Below are positions 1 through 7,400 of a stretch of DNA of 24,180 nucleotides, piece after piece. Each line of letters starts with the position of its first letter. The stretch's first letter is position 1. The notes beneath the pieces are model-generated. The model was not told the origin of the DNA, made no database searches, and saw only the letters and a list, made by a program, of their open reading frames with translations. The stretch is from positions 1 through 24,180 of the forward strand of contig JAZRYX010000013.1 of NCBI GenBank assembly GCA_045600945.1, written 5' to 3'. Source of the stretch: Darwinimomas sp045600945 (GTDB taxonomy: Bacteria; Bacillota; Clostridia; Lachnospirales; Lachnospiraceae). The translations under genes and the position numbers were made by a program.

Positions 1-86
1 ATGTGCATTAACCGGAGGAAATCAACATGATTATCCGACTGATTGAGAAAGGAGACCGTTGCCGGGTAAATATCTTGCGGGGATAA
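1..86 (+). pseudogene. Collapsed abiEi copy: first codons fused to last codons
   Basis: Bases 1-32 match 868-899, the leader, ribosome site and first codons of the intact abiEi, with 3 differences in 32. Bases 31-61 match 1450-1480, the last codons of the same gene, with 4 differences in 31. So about 550 bases of an abiEi-like gene are missing and its two ends abut. What remains is a 19-codon reading frame from ATG at 27 to TAA at 84-86, with GGAGG at 14-18. The junction keeps the start frame. The operator arm GAGGAAATCAACATGA (15-30) is unchanged. The rest of the promoter would lie left of the window. That this is a deleted paralogue is an inference from the two matches. A codon or so of an AbiEii tail may follow (AAATATCTTG resembles AGGTATCTG), but that is weak. 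Confidence 0.8.
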
Positions 87-118
87 AAAAGCCGTCTCCG
101 TTATGAGACGACTTTTCT
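85..118 (-). terminator. Rho-independent terminator of brnA, possibly bidirectional
   Basis: Bases 87-98 pair with 105-116 (12 positions, one C/A mismatch) around a six-base loop. On the minus strand the stem is followed by a run of six T. It lies 17 bases past the brnA stop, so it fits as the brnA terminator. On the plus strand it follows the collapsed abiEi frame and has a shorter T run. Confidence 0.75.
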
Positions 119-134
119 GATCGGGAGTTTCGTT

Positions 135-347
135 TTATACGAACCTTAATTTATTTTCTTCCCTCACGCATTCATCAAGATAAAGGTTGATAAGATTCTG
201 GTAGGGAATATTGGTCTGAGCAGACATGTTTTTAAAGTACGTGACCGTACTTGTATTCAAGTTCATGGTGACCTGCTGTTTCTCGGCTTTCAATTTCTGT
301 GCGTATGGATTTTTTATTGCATTTGAAAAATCATATTCTTCTCTCAT
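135..347 (-). CDS. brnA: BrnA-family ribbon-helix-helix antitoxin (orphaned)
   Basis: This 70-residue protein resembles BrnA, the antitoxin and autorepressor of type II BrnTA modules. Typical features are the DFSNAIKNPYA lead-in, a short beta strand (VTMNL, residues 26-30) that would contact DNA, and the helix IPYQNLINLYL (47-57). I chose ATG at 347 because GAGGG at 356-360 sits 8 bases upstream. A GTG at 356 would put that ribosome site inside the gene. The brnT remnant ends in TGA at 353-355 just upstream, the usual toxin-antitoxin order. The toxin is broken (see the brnT entry), so BrnA is without its partner here. It could still repress its own promoter, cross-neutralise another BrnT, or be drifting. 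Confidence 0.85.
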   Translation of the reverse strand: MREEYDFSNAIKNPYAQKLKAEKQQVTMNLNTSTVTYFKNMSAQTNIPYQNLINLYLDECVREENKLRFV

Positions 348-352
348 TTTTG

Positions 353-465
353 TCACCCTCTATCGTTATACTGATCTGCTTCCTGCCGGGTAGCTTTTCT
401 TGCAGAGATGATTCTGATGATTTCGTTGCTCATTCTGTAACAATGGCATTCCACTCGAATTTTAT
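353..465 (-). pseudogene. brnT: Internally deleted brnT toxin remnant
   Basis: Reading leftward from 465, one frame gives IKFEWN, the usual BrnT start (MKFEW) with ATA where a start codon is expected. Within a few bases a different frame gives CHCYRMSNEIIRIISARKA followed by TRQEADQYNDRG and TGA at 353-355. This is the usual BrnT carboxyl end. BrnT toxins are about 90 residues; here the middle of about 50 residues is gone and the two ends are out of frame. No full-length BrnT frame exists in either direction, so the RNase toxin cannot be made. A product starting at the internal ATG (M in CHCYRM) would have only 25 residues. The tail identification is strong; the head is short but in the right place. 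Confidence 0.8.
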
Positions 466-499
466 AATTATATGATAATTATGACCCTGCCTTTGTCAA
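466..499 (-). promoter_or_regulatory. Probable brnTA promoter with palindromic operator
   Basis: A perfect palindrome AATTAT-ATG-ATAATT covers 466-480, directly before the brnT remnant. A TTGACA hexamer reads leftward at 499-494 and TATAAT at 472-467, within the palindrome. The spacing is 21, which is longer than usual, so the exact boxes are uncertain. BrnA proteins are known to repress their own promoter, and a palindrome overlapping the -10 box is where such a site is expected. Assigning it to BrnA is an inference. Confidence 0.45.
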
Positions 500-601
500 G
501 TGGTTTTGTATTTACTGAATCGGAGCAGCTCTATGATCGCTGTATCATACTGCATTTTTCATCTGCAGGGGAGGTGGTGATAGCAGTCTTTATCACTATG
601 C

Positions 602-649
602 GTTATCCCAACTGAATCATTCAGAATATGTGAGTATAATTGGGATAAC
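602..649. repeat. Nested inverted repeat
   Basis: Arms GTTATCCCAA (602-611) and TTGGGATAAC (640-649) are perfect reverse complements. A second perfect hairpin, CTGAAT-C-ATTCAG, lies at 612-624 directly against the left arm. There is no T run after it, so it is not a standard terminator. An operator or a small element's ends are possible. Confidence 0.6.
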
Positions 650-724
650 AAAAAATCAGGTACCGGGAATATGGCTGTAAAAAATAAGCCGGTATCTGTA
701 TTGACAAAGACGGCATACCCGATC

Positions 725-757
725 AAACTTGTTTTAGTAAATGACTAAAACAAGTTT
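725..757. repeat. Perfect 14-base inverted repeat, possible operator
   Basis: AAACTTGTTTTAGT (725-738) and ACTAAAACAAGTTT (744-757) are perfect reverse complements around a five-base loop. No T run follows on either strand, so a protein-binding site or an unusual structured RNA is more likely than a terminator. A TTGACA hexamer lies at 701-706 but I see no matching -10 box. Confidence 0.6.
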
Positions 758-835
758 CGGAGATGCTATATATTCCTTGAAAAAATGTTTTTGCCGCAAC
801 TGAATATCCACCAGAAGGATTGCCACATTAAAAAT

Positions 836-897
836 TCATGTTGATTTCCTCTATAAAATGCAGTATTATGTGTATTAGCAGGAGGAAATCAACATGA
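836..897 (+). promoter_or_regulatory. abiE promoter inside a long inverted repeat (AbiEi operator)
   Basis: TTGATT (841-846), a 17-base spacer and TATTAT (864-869) form a good promoter, with transcription expected near 876. The left arm TCATGTTGATTTCCTC (836-851) covers the -35 box. Its perfect reverse complement GAGGAAATCAACATGA (882-897) covers the ribosome site and start codon of abiEi. The left arm lies before the expected transcript start, so this works as paired DNA sites rather than an RNA hairpin. AbiEi antitoxins are known to bind inverted repeats in the abiE promoter, bend the DNA and repress their own operon. The layout fits that model closely. Confidence 0.75.
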
Positions 898-1481
898 TTG
901 TTTCTTCAGAGCAGTTATTGTTTGAAAACAGAGATTTGGCTAACCCACAGGCACGTGTTCAGGCGATGGTAAAAAGAGGGGAGCTTATTCCATTGAAGCG
1001 AGGCTTATTTGAAACCGATGGGAATACTCCGGGCTTTGTGCTGGCGAGTAACCTGCTTGGGCCGTCTTATCTGTCTTTTGAATATGCCCTGTCTTTTTAT
1101 GGAATGATTCCCGAGCGGGTATCAACATATACTTCAGCTGTATGCGGACGCAACAAAGCAATTGAATATCATAACCGGTTTGGCGTTTTCACTTATCGTG
1201 ATGTACCAAAGACAGTGTTTCCATATTATTACACCAGAGAGCTTTCCGGAGATCGTCCTTACCTGATAGCAAGTAAGGAGAAAGCACTCTGCGATCAACT
1301 AAGTACCATTTCCCCTATCCGTGGAATAAAGGATTATCAGGAATATCTATTTGATGGGATGCGCCTGGATGAAGACATTTTCAAAGAACTTGATTTTGCA
1401 AAAATCAGGCGTATTGCTCCGATGTATCACAGGACAAATCTTGATCAGCTTATACGCCTGATTGATAAAGGAGGCCGTTGA
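894..1481 (+). CDS. abiEi: AbiEi-family type IV antitoxin/autorepressor
   Basis: This 195-residue protein is the antitoxin of an AbiE abortive-infection system. Residues about 5-42 form the winged-helix DNA-binding head, ending in the typical LKRGLFE turn. The rest carries the AbiEi carboxyl domain, including LSFEYALSFYGMIPE (about 61-75), which in this family is needed to counter the toxin. AbiE is type IV: the antitoxin does not bind the toxin but opposes its effect. GGAGG at 881-885 gives an ideal start at 894. The stop TGA is followed immediately by the abiEii ATG, and the abiEii ribosome site lies inside the end of this gene, so the two are translationally linked. Its likely binding arms flank its promoter. 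The family call is firm; phage defence in this host is inferred. Confidence 0.9.
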   Translation: MIVSSEQLLFENRDLANPQARVQAMVKRGELIPLKRGLFETDGNTPGFVLASNLLGPSYLSFEYALSFYGMIPERVSTYTSAVCGRNKAIEYHNRFGVFTYRDVPKTVFPYYYTRELSGDRPYLIASKEKALCDQLSTISPIRGIKDYQEYLFDGMRLDEDIFKELDFAKIRRIAPMYHRTNLDQLIRLIDKGGR

Positions 1482-2351
1482 ATGAACGATGCTTTTTTTT
1501 CTATGATGGAGCGTTATCATTGCAAAAACAGTGAGGATTACGAAAATGCTTTAAAGGAAATCGTCCAGGAGGTTGCCCTGATGGGGCTTTCCCGCAGTGA
1601 TTTCTTTTCAAAGGCTGCGTTTTACGGAGGTACAGCACTCCGGATTTTCTATGGATTGCCAAGATACAGCGAGGATCTGGATTTTTCTCTTATGGTTCCG
1701 GATGCGGCTTTTGATCTGGCGGCTTATCTTTTTTACGTTGAGAAAGAACTGCAGGCATATAACTTTACCATGACCGTACGCAAGAAGGAAAAGATAAAAG
1801 AGACAGCTGTTCAATCGGCTTTTATCAAGGGCAATACGGTACAGAATATCCTTGAGATCACATCCAATGATGCAAGTGTTTACGGAATTAACCCGCAGGC
1901 TTTGTTGAAAATCAAGTTTGAGGTTGATACCAATCCTCCGGAAGGAGCAGGCTTTCAGTATATGAATGCAATCAATCCTGATATCTATAAAGTCAGACTT
2001 TATGATATGCCGTCACTATTTGCAGGGAAGGTGCATGCCGTTCTATGCCGTGATTACAAGCATAGAGTTAAAGGACGGGATTTTTATGACTATATATGGT
2101 ATCTGAAAAAAGATTGTACTGTGAATCTGATGCATCTGCAAAAACGAATGGAACAATCCGGAAAATGGAATCCGGAGGAAGAGCTTACGATGCCGCGCCT
2201 TAAGGAACTGTTGAATCAGAGATTTCAGTCCGTGAATCTTGACAGTGCAAAAACAGATATATCTCCGTTTTTATCTCAAACAGAGAAAGCAAGTCTTGAA
2301 TTCTGGTCCGCGGACTTCTTTGTTGATATTACAGAGAGGTATCTGCATTAA
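1482..2351 (+). CDS. abiEii: AbiEii-family nucleotidyltransferase toxin
   Basis: This 289-residue protein is the toxin of the AbiE pair, a DNA polymerase beta-like nucleotidyltransferase. Key motifs are intact: GGT at residues 49-51 in FYGGTALR, then R61 and SEDLDF (63-68) with the two metal-binding aspartates D65 and D67. Further on come FAGKVHAVL with K183 and KGRDFYD (197-203), both typical of the family. AbiEii-type enzymes are thought to modify RNA (tRNA 3' ends in related MenT toxins) and stop growth on phage infection. The start follows the abiEi stop with no gap, with AAAGGAGG at 1467-1474 seven bases upstream. Nothing suggests inactivation, so a working antitoxin should be kept. A weak hairpin lies shortly downstream. 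Confidence 0.9.
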   Translation: MNDAFFSMMERYHCKNSEDYENALKEIVQEVALMGLSRSDFFSKAAFYGGTALRIFYGLPRYSEDLDFSLMVPDAAFDLAAYLFYVEKELQAYNFTMTVRKKEKIKETAVQSAFIKGNTVQNILEITSNDASVYGINPQALLKIKFEVDTNPPEGAGFQYMNAINPDIYKVRLYDMPSLFAGKVHAVLCRDYKHRVKGRDFYDYIWYLKKDCTVNLMHLQKRMEQSGKWNPEEELTMPRLKELLNQRFQSVNLDSAKTDISPFLSQTEKASLEFWSADFFVDITERYLH

Positions 2352-2373
2352 AAGACTGAAAAACATACTGCAC

Positions 2374-2394
2374 CATAGGAACGGTTTTCCTATG
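2374..2394 (+). terminator. Hairpin after abiEii, possible weak terminator
   Basis: CATAGGAA (2374-2381) and TTCCTATG (2387-2394) pair perfectly around five bases. The following bases are only moderately T-rich (TTATGATATCTT). It begins 22 bases after the abiEii stop, so it may end that transcript inefficiently. Confidence 0.4.
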
Positions 2395-2462
2395 TTATGA
2401 TATCTTAAAGAATGTTGGCGATATCTACTGTCAAACCTGTGATAAGAAAGGTACAAAGTACT

Positions 2463-2534
2463 ATGAAGGAAGAATGTCTTATTTGTAAAGCTCCTCTTGA
2501 ATATCTGAATGAAGAAGGTCTTTTTGTGATATAA
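2463..2534 (+). pseudogene. N-terminal stub of a DUF5714-type zinc-ribbon protein
   Basis: A 23-codon frame begins MKEECLICKAPLEYL and stops at TAA 2532-2534. This is the standard opening of DUF5714-domain proteins of Clostridia, with the first CxxC pair of a zinc site. The full proteins are several times longer and go on with more cysteine pairs; none are here. AGAAAGG lies about 11 bases before the ATG. A second short frame just upstream (ending at 2485) reads YCQTCDKKG and may be another scrap. Most likely a truncated gene, resolved from memory of the family rather than a search. Confidence 0.5.
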
Positions 2535-2535
2535 T
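2527..2535 (+). promoter_or_regulatory. Extended -10 promoter before the ABC transporter
   Basis: TGATATAAT (2527-2535) is a full extended -10 element, TGn plus TATAAT. No good -35 box lies 16-19 bases upstream, which is usual for this class. Transcription would start near 2542, about 36 bases before the transporter start. Confidence 0.55.
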
Positions 2536-2577
2536 ATCCTTGTATTAGTATGCTCAAATGTGAGCGGGAGAGTAATT

Positions 2578-4413
2578 ATGCCGGGACGAATGAGTCTGGG
2601 TCCGCGCGGATTCCTCACGGATGAAGAAAAAGAGAATAAGCCCAAAGTTACAGGCAAACTGTTAGGAAGGATACTGAGTTATCTGAAGCCTTATTGGTTC
2701 CAGTTTCTTTTGGTGTTTGTGGCTATACTGCTTTCAGCTGTTATAGGTCTTCAGCCAAGCATCATAACCGGTAAGATAGTTGATCAGGCGCTGGTAGGCA
2801 AGGATTTATCGCTTCTTATAAAGCTGCTTGTTTTTGCATTCATAACCATGGCAGCGTCTCAGATAATAGGCGTGCTGGAGAGATATATCAATTCCTGGAT
2901 ATCTCAGAGGATAATCTTTGATATGCGTAATCAGATGTACGATCATCTGCAGCATATGCCGCATGCATTTTTTACAACAGAAAAGCAGGGAGATATCATT
3001 ACACGCATGAATACCGATATCGCGGGTGTGTCCACTGTTATCAGCGGAACGCTTACGAGTATAGTATCCAACGTGGCAGTTGTCATCACGACACTCATCG
3101 CGCTGTTTTCTCTGTCATGGCAGCTTGCATTGGTCGGGATAATAGTCATACCGCTGCTTATCATACCAAGCAGAAATGTCGGGCGGACCAGGTGGAAACT
3201 TGCAACAGAATCGCAGGAGAAGTCCGATGAGATGAATCAGCTTGTAAACGAGACATTATCCGTTTCGGGATCATTGCTGGTTAAACTTTTTACTCGTGAG
3301 AAGACGGAATATGACAAGTTTGTAAAAGTAAATGAAGACGTCACTCAGTTAGCCATGAAGGAGCAGCGTTCCGGTTCATGGTTCAGAGTAGTCATGGGTA
3401 TGTTCACGCAGCTGGGACCGCTGCTTATATATTTCGCAGGCGGCTTGTTCATTATCAAAGAAGTTGATCCTACTTTGACAGTCGGTGTGGTTACGGCAAC
3501 GGTCGCACTTGTAAACAGACTTTACAGACCGGTGGAAAGTCTTATGGATATCAGTATAGACTTTACAAGGTCTCTTGCGCTGTTCAAAAGGATCTTCGAT
3601 TATTTCGACAAGACTGTTACCATCAAGTCTCCGCCTGAGGGCGGAAGACCCGATATGGATAACAAGGACATATATTTTCAGCATGTTGCATTCGGATATT
3701 CCCCGGAAAAGCAGATACTTAAGGATGTTGATTTTACGGTACCGGGCGGAAAGATGTATGCAATAGTAGGACCGAGCGGCAGCGGAAAATCCACGATAGT
3801 CAATCTGATTCCGCGTCTTTATGATGTTGACCGCGGCAGCGTTAAGATCAACAAGGTTGATGTTCGCAGATTTGATCTAACATATCTTCGCGGGAATATC
3901 GGTATGGTTACCCAGGAGTCGTATCTTTTTAACGGTACCATCATAGATAATCTGAAATATGCCAAAGCCGATGCCACGATGGAAGAAGTGGAGAGGGCAT
4001 GTAAGATGGCGAATATCCACGACTTCATATCAGAGCAGCCGGATGGATATTATACGGAAGTAGGCAACAGAGGACTTAAGCTTTCCGGAGGAGAGAAACA
4101 GAGGTTGTCATTAGCCCGTACGATACTTAAGGATCCAAAGATACTTATCATGGATGAAGCGACAAGTGCACTTGATTCGATATCCGAAAATGCCATACAG
4201 GATGCGCTTGAGAAACTTATGGAAGGACGTACGACCATTGTTATCGCGCACCGTCTTTCGACCATACTCAAGGCCGATTGTATACTTGTTGTGAGTGATG
4301 GTGTAATAGCCGAAAAAGGAACGCATGAAGAGCTTCTTGAATATGGTGGTATATATAAAGAATTATATGAAACACAGTTCAGCCGAGTGCTGAAAACGGG
4401 AGATAAAGACTGA
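2578..4413 (+). CDS. ABC exporter half-transporter (membrane plus ATPase)
   Basis: This 611-residue protein has an N-terminal type I exporter membrane domain (about residues 35-320, six predicted helices) and a C-terminal ATPase. The ATPase motifs are complete: Walker A GPSGSGKST (about 398-406), Q-loop VTQES (about 443), signature LSGGEKQR (about 502), Walker B ILIMDEATSALD (about 521) and switch histidine IAHRLST (about 556). It would work as a homodimer, or with a partner encoded elsewhere, to pump lipids, peptides or drugs outward; substrate cannot be told. I chose ATG 2578 because GCGGGAGAG lies just upstream; a GTG at 2560 also opens the frame. Its TGA overlaps the next ATG by one base (TGATG), so the two genes are linked in translation. 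Confidence 0.9.
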   Translation: MPGRMSLGPRGFLTDEEKENKPKVTGKLLGRILSYLKPYWFQFLLVFVAILLSAVIGLQPSIITGKIVDQALVGKDLSLLIKLLVFAFITMAASQIIGVLERYINSWISQRIIFDMRNQMYDHLQHMPHAFFTTEKQGDIITRMNTDIAGVSTVISGTLTSIVSNVAVVITTLIALFSLSWQLALVGIIVIPLLIIPSRNVGRTRWKLATESQEKSDEMNQLVNETLSVSGSLLVKLFTREKTEYDKFVKVNEDVTQLAMKEQRSGSWFRVVMGMFTQLGPLLIYFAGGLFIIKEVDPTLTVGVVTATVALVNRLYRPVESLMDISIDFTRSLALFKRIFDYFDKTVTIKSPPEGGRPDMDNKDIYFQHVAFGYSPEKQILKDVDFTVPGGKMYAIVGPSGSGKSTIVNLIPRLYDVDRGSVKINKVDVRRFDLTYLRGNIGMVTQESYLFNGTIIDNLKYAKADATMEEVERACKMANIHDFISEQPDGYYTEVGNRGLKLSGGEKQRLSLARTILKDPKILIMDEATSALDSISENAIQDALEKLMEGRTTIVIAHRLSTILKADCILVVSDGVIAEKGTHEELLEYGGIYKELYETQFSRVLKTGDKD

Positions 4414-7400
4414 TGATATACAGAATGGGAATCGATATTGGGTCTACGACCATTAAGATAGCGATTCTGGATGATGAGAATAAACCATTATACAAAAATT
4501 ACCGCAGACATTATGCGGATATTCAGAAAAATATGAGTATGCTTCTTTCACAAGCTCATGACCTTCTGGGTGATATTGAATTAAGACCTGTCATAACAGG
4601 TTCCGGAGGACTTACACTTGCAAAGCATCTGGGGATTCCGTTCACACAGGAAGTAATAGCAGTATCGACCTGTCTTGCAAGGTATTATCCGAAGACTGAT
4701 GTTGCAATAGAGCTTGGCGGAGAGGATGCGAAGATAATATATTTCGAGGGAAGTTCCGTTGAACAGCGTATGAATGGTATCTGTGCCGGAGGTACGGGAT
4801 CATTTATTGACCAGATGGCAGCTTTATTGCAGACAGATGCAGCAGGACTTAATGAGCTGTCGAAGAGTCATCAGGTAATATATGATATTGCTGCCCGCTG
4901 CGGTGTATTTGCAAAGACGGATATACAGCCGCTCATCAATGAAGGTGCATCTAAGGAAGACCTTGCCGCTTCAATATTTCAGGCGGTGGTCAATCAGACG
5001 ATATCAGGTCTTGCCTGCGGTAAACCTATAAGAGGACATGTTGCATTCCTCGGAGGACCGCTTCATTTCCTTGATGAGCTTCGTGAAACATTTAAGAGGA
5101 CGCTTAAGCTGGATGCAGAGCATAGCATCGAACCGGAAGATTCTCATCTTTTCGCAGCGTTTGGTTCTGCCATGAATGCAGAGGCAGATGCACCGATGGT
5201 ATCGCTTGAAGAACTGAATAACAGGATGAAGACTCCGCTTAAACTTGAGTTTGAAGTCGCGCGTATGGATCCGCTTTTTGAGAATGAAGAAGCGTATAGG
5301 GTATTCCGCGAGCGTCAGGATAAGTATCAGGTAAAGAAGCTTGATATTGCATCATATCACGGGAAATGTTTCCTCGGTATCGATGCAGGATCTACGACAA
5401 CAAAGACCGCTCTTATTTCAGATGACGGTTCTTTACTGTATTCATTCTATGACAATAATAACGGTGATCCGCTGGCAACGGCTATACGTGCAATAAAAGA
5501 GACATATGAGCACCTTCCGAAAGACGCAGTCATAGTACGTTCGTGTTCCACAGGCTACGGGGAGGCTCTTATCAAGTCAGCGCTTATGCTGGAAGATGGA
5601 GAAGTTGAGACGGTATCGCATTATAAGGCTGCCGCATTCTTTAATTCTGAAGTTGACTGTGTGCTTGATATAGGCGGACAGGACATGAAGTGTATAAAGA
5701 TACGCGACAAGAGTGTAGATGATGTTCAGCTTAATGAAGCATGTTCATCGGGATGCGGATCATTTATCGAAAATTTCGCAGTCTCTCTCGGATATTCCGT
5801 TCAGGACTTCGCCAGTGCCGCACTTTTTGCAGAGCATCCCATAGATCTCGGAACACGCTGCACGGTATTCATGAATTCCAAAGTTAAGCAGGCACAGAAG
5901 GAAGGCGCGTCGGTTGCGGATATTTCGGCCGGACTTGCATATTCGGTAATCAAGAATGCACTTTATAAGGTTATAAAAGTTTCTGATGTTTCCGAACTGG
6001 GAAAGAACATAGTTGTTCAGGGCGGAACATTCTATAACGATGCAGTATTAAGAGCATTTGAAAAAATCGCGGGATGCGAGACGATAAGACCTGATATCGC
6101 AGGTATCATGGGAGCATTCGGAGCAGCGCTTATAGCCAGGGAAAGATACAACGAGTGTCTGCCGACAACCATGCTCTCGCTTGATGAGATCAATAAATTC
6201 GAATATTCAGCAGAGTTCGCACGCTGCCATGGTTGTACGAACAGTTGCAGACTTACGATAAATAAATTCTCCGGCGGAAGAAGATTCATCTCGGGCAACA
6301 GATGCGAAAGAGGTCTGGGACTCGAGAAAAATAAAGATAAACTCCCGAATCTTTATGAGTATAAGATAAGGAGATTGTTCGGATATGAACCTCTTGAAAA
6401 AGGTAAAGCTTCGAGAGGAGAAATCGGCATCCCGAGAGTTCTCAATATGTACGAGAACTATCCGTTCTGGTTCACATTTTTTACAAAGCTCGGATTCAGA
6501 GTTGTACTGTCGCCTCTTTCTTCAAGAAAGATTTATGAACTCGGTATAGAATCTATACCAAGTGAGTCAGAATGCTATCCGGCAAAACTGGCTCACGGAC
6601 ATATCATGTGGCTCCTTGATCAGGGAGTTAAGAAGATATTCTATCCGTGTATTCCGTATGAGAGAAATGAGTTCAAGGAAGCCATCAATCATTACAACTG
6701 TCCGATAGTTACTTCATATGCCGAGAACATAAAGAACAATATTGAGCAGCTTCGCGAGCCGGGCATCACGTTTATGAATCCATTCCTTGCTTTTACATCA
6801 GAGGAGATTGTTGCAAAGCGTCTCGAAAGCATTTTCTCAGATATTGATTCAAAAGAGGTAAGAGCTGCTGCTCATGAAGCGTGGAAAGAGCAGGAAGCCT
6901 GCCGCATAGATATTCAGAAGGAAGGAGAGGCTGCCCTTAAGTTCATGGAAGAAAATGACAGGCACGGCATCGTGCTTGCAGGCCGCCCCTATCATATAGA
7001 CCCGGAAATCAATCATGGTATACCGGAGATGATCAATACATACGGAATGGTAGTTCTTTCAGAGGATGCGATATCGCATCTGGCTCCGATTGAAAGACCT
7101 ATACGTGTAAACGATCAGTGGATGTATCACACAAGACTTTATGCCGCAGCAAATTATGTGAAATCAAATGAGAGGTTGGATCTTATTCAGCTCAATTCGT
7201 TCGGCTGCGGGCTCGATGCAGTTACTACGGATGAGGTTCATGAGATACTCCAGAACAGCAGGAAATTATATACTTGTCTGAAAATTGACGAGGTAAATAA
7301 CCTCGGAGCCGCAAGGATAAGAGTCAGGTCTTTGATAGCAGCGATACGCGAAAGAGATCAGAGAGGAATCACCGCTTCGGTTAAACCTTCTTCAATTGAT

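Larger units (their letters stand above)
481..893. other. Gene-poor stretch with palindromes between brnTA and abiE
   Basis: I see no credible gene here. There are several inverted repeats: GTTATCCCAA/TTGGGATAAC (602-611/640-649) enclosing CTGAAT-C-ATTCAG (612-624); an imperfect pair near 658-667/689-698; and a perfect 14-base pair at 725-738/744-757. A frame of 25 codons (671-748) starts with ATG but lacks a good ribosome site and runs into the last repeat. The right end holds the abiE promoter and operator, listed separately. Confidence 0.6.

Noticed and set aside
577..615. Short GTG frame after a GGGGAGG sequence
   Set aside because: Only 12 codons, the purine run is just two bases before the GTG, and the product matches no family I recognise.
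602..649. Inverted repeat read as a terminator or insertion-sequence end
   Set aside because: No T run follows, there is no flanking target duplication, and no transposase fragment is nearby.
671..748. A 25-codon ATG frame (MAVKNKPVSVL...)
   Set aside because: No properly spaced ribosome site, no recognised family, and its end lies inside a perfect palindrome. Possibly another remnant, but not supported.
2271..2657. Minus-strand frame of 128 codons across the abiEii/ABC junction
   Set aside because: It overlaps the end of abiEii, the promoter and the start of the ABC gene, and has no ribosome site or family likeness.
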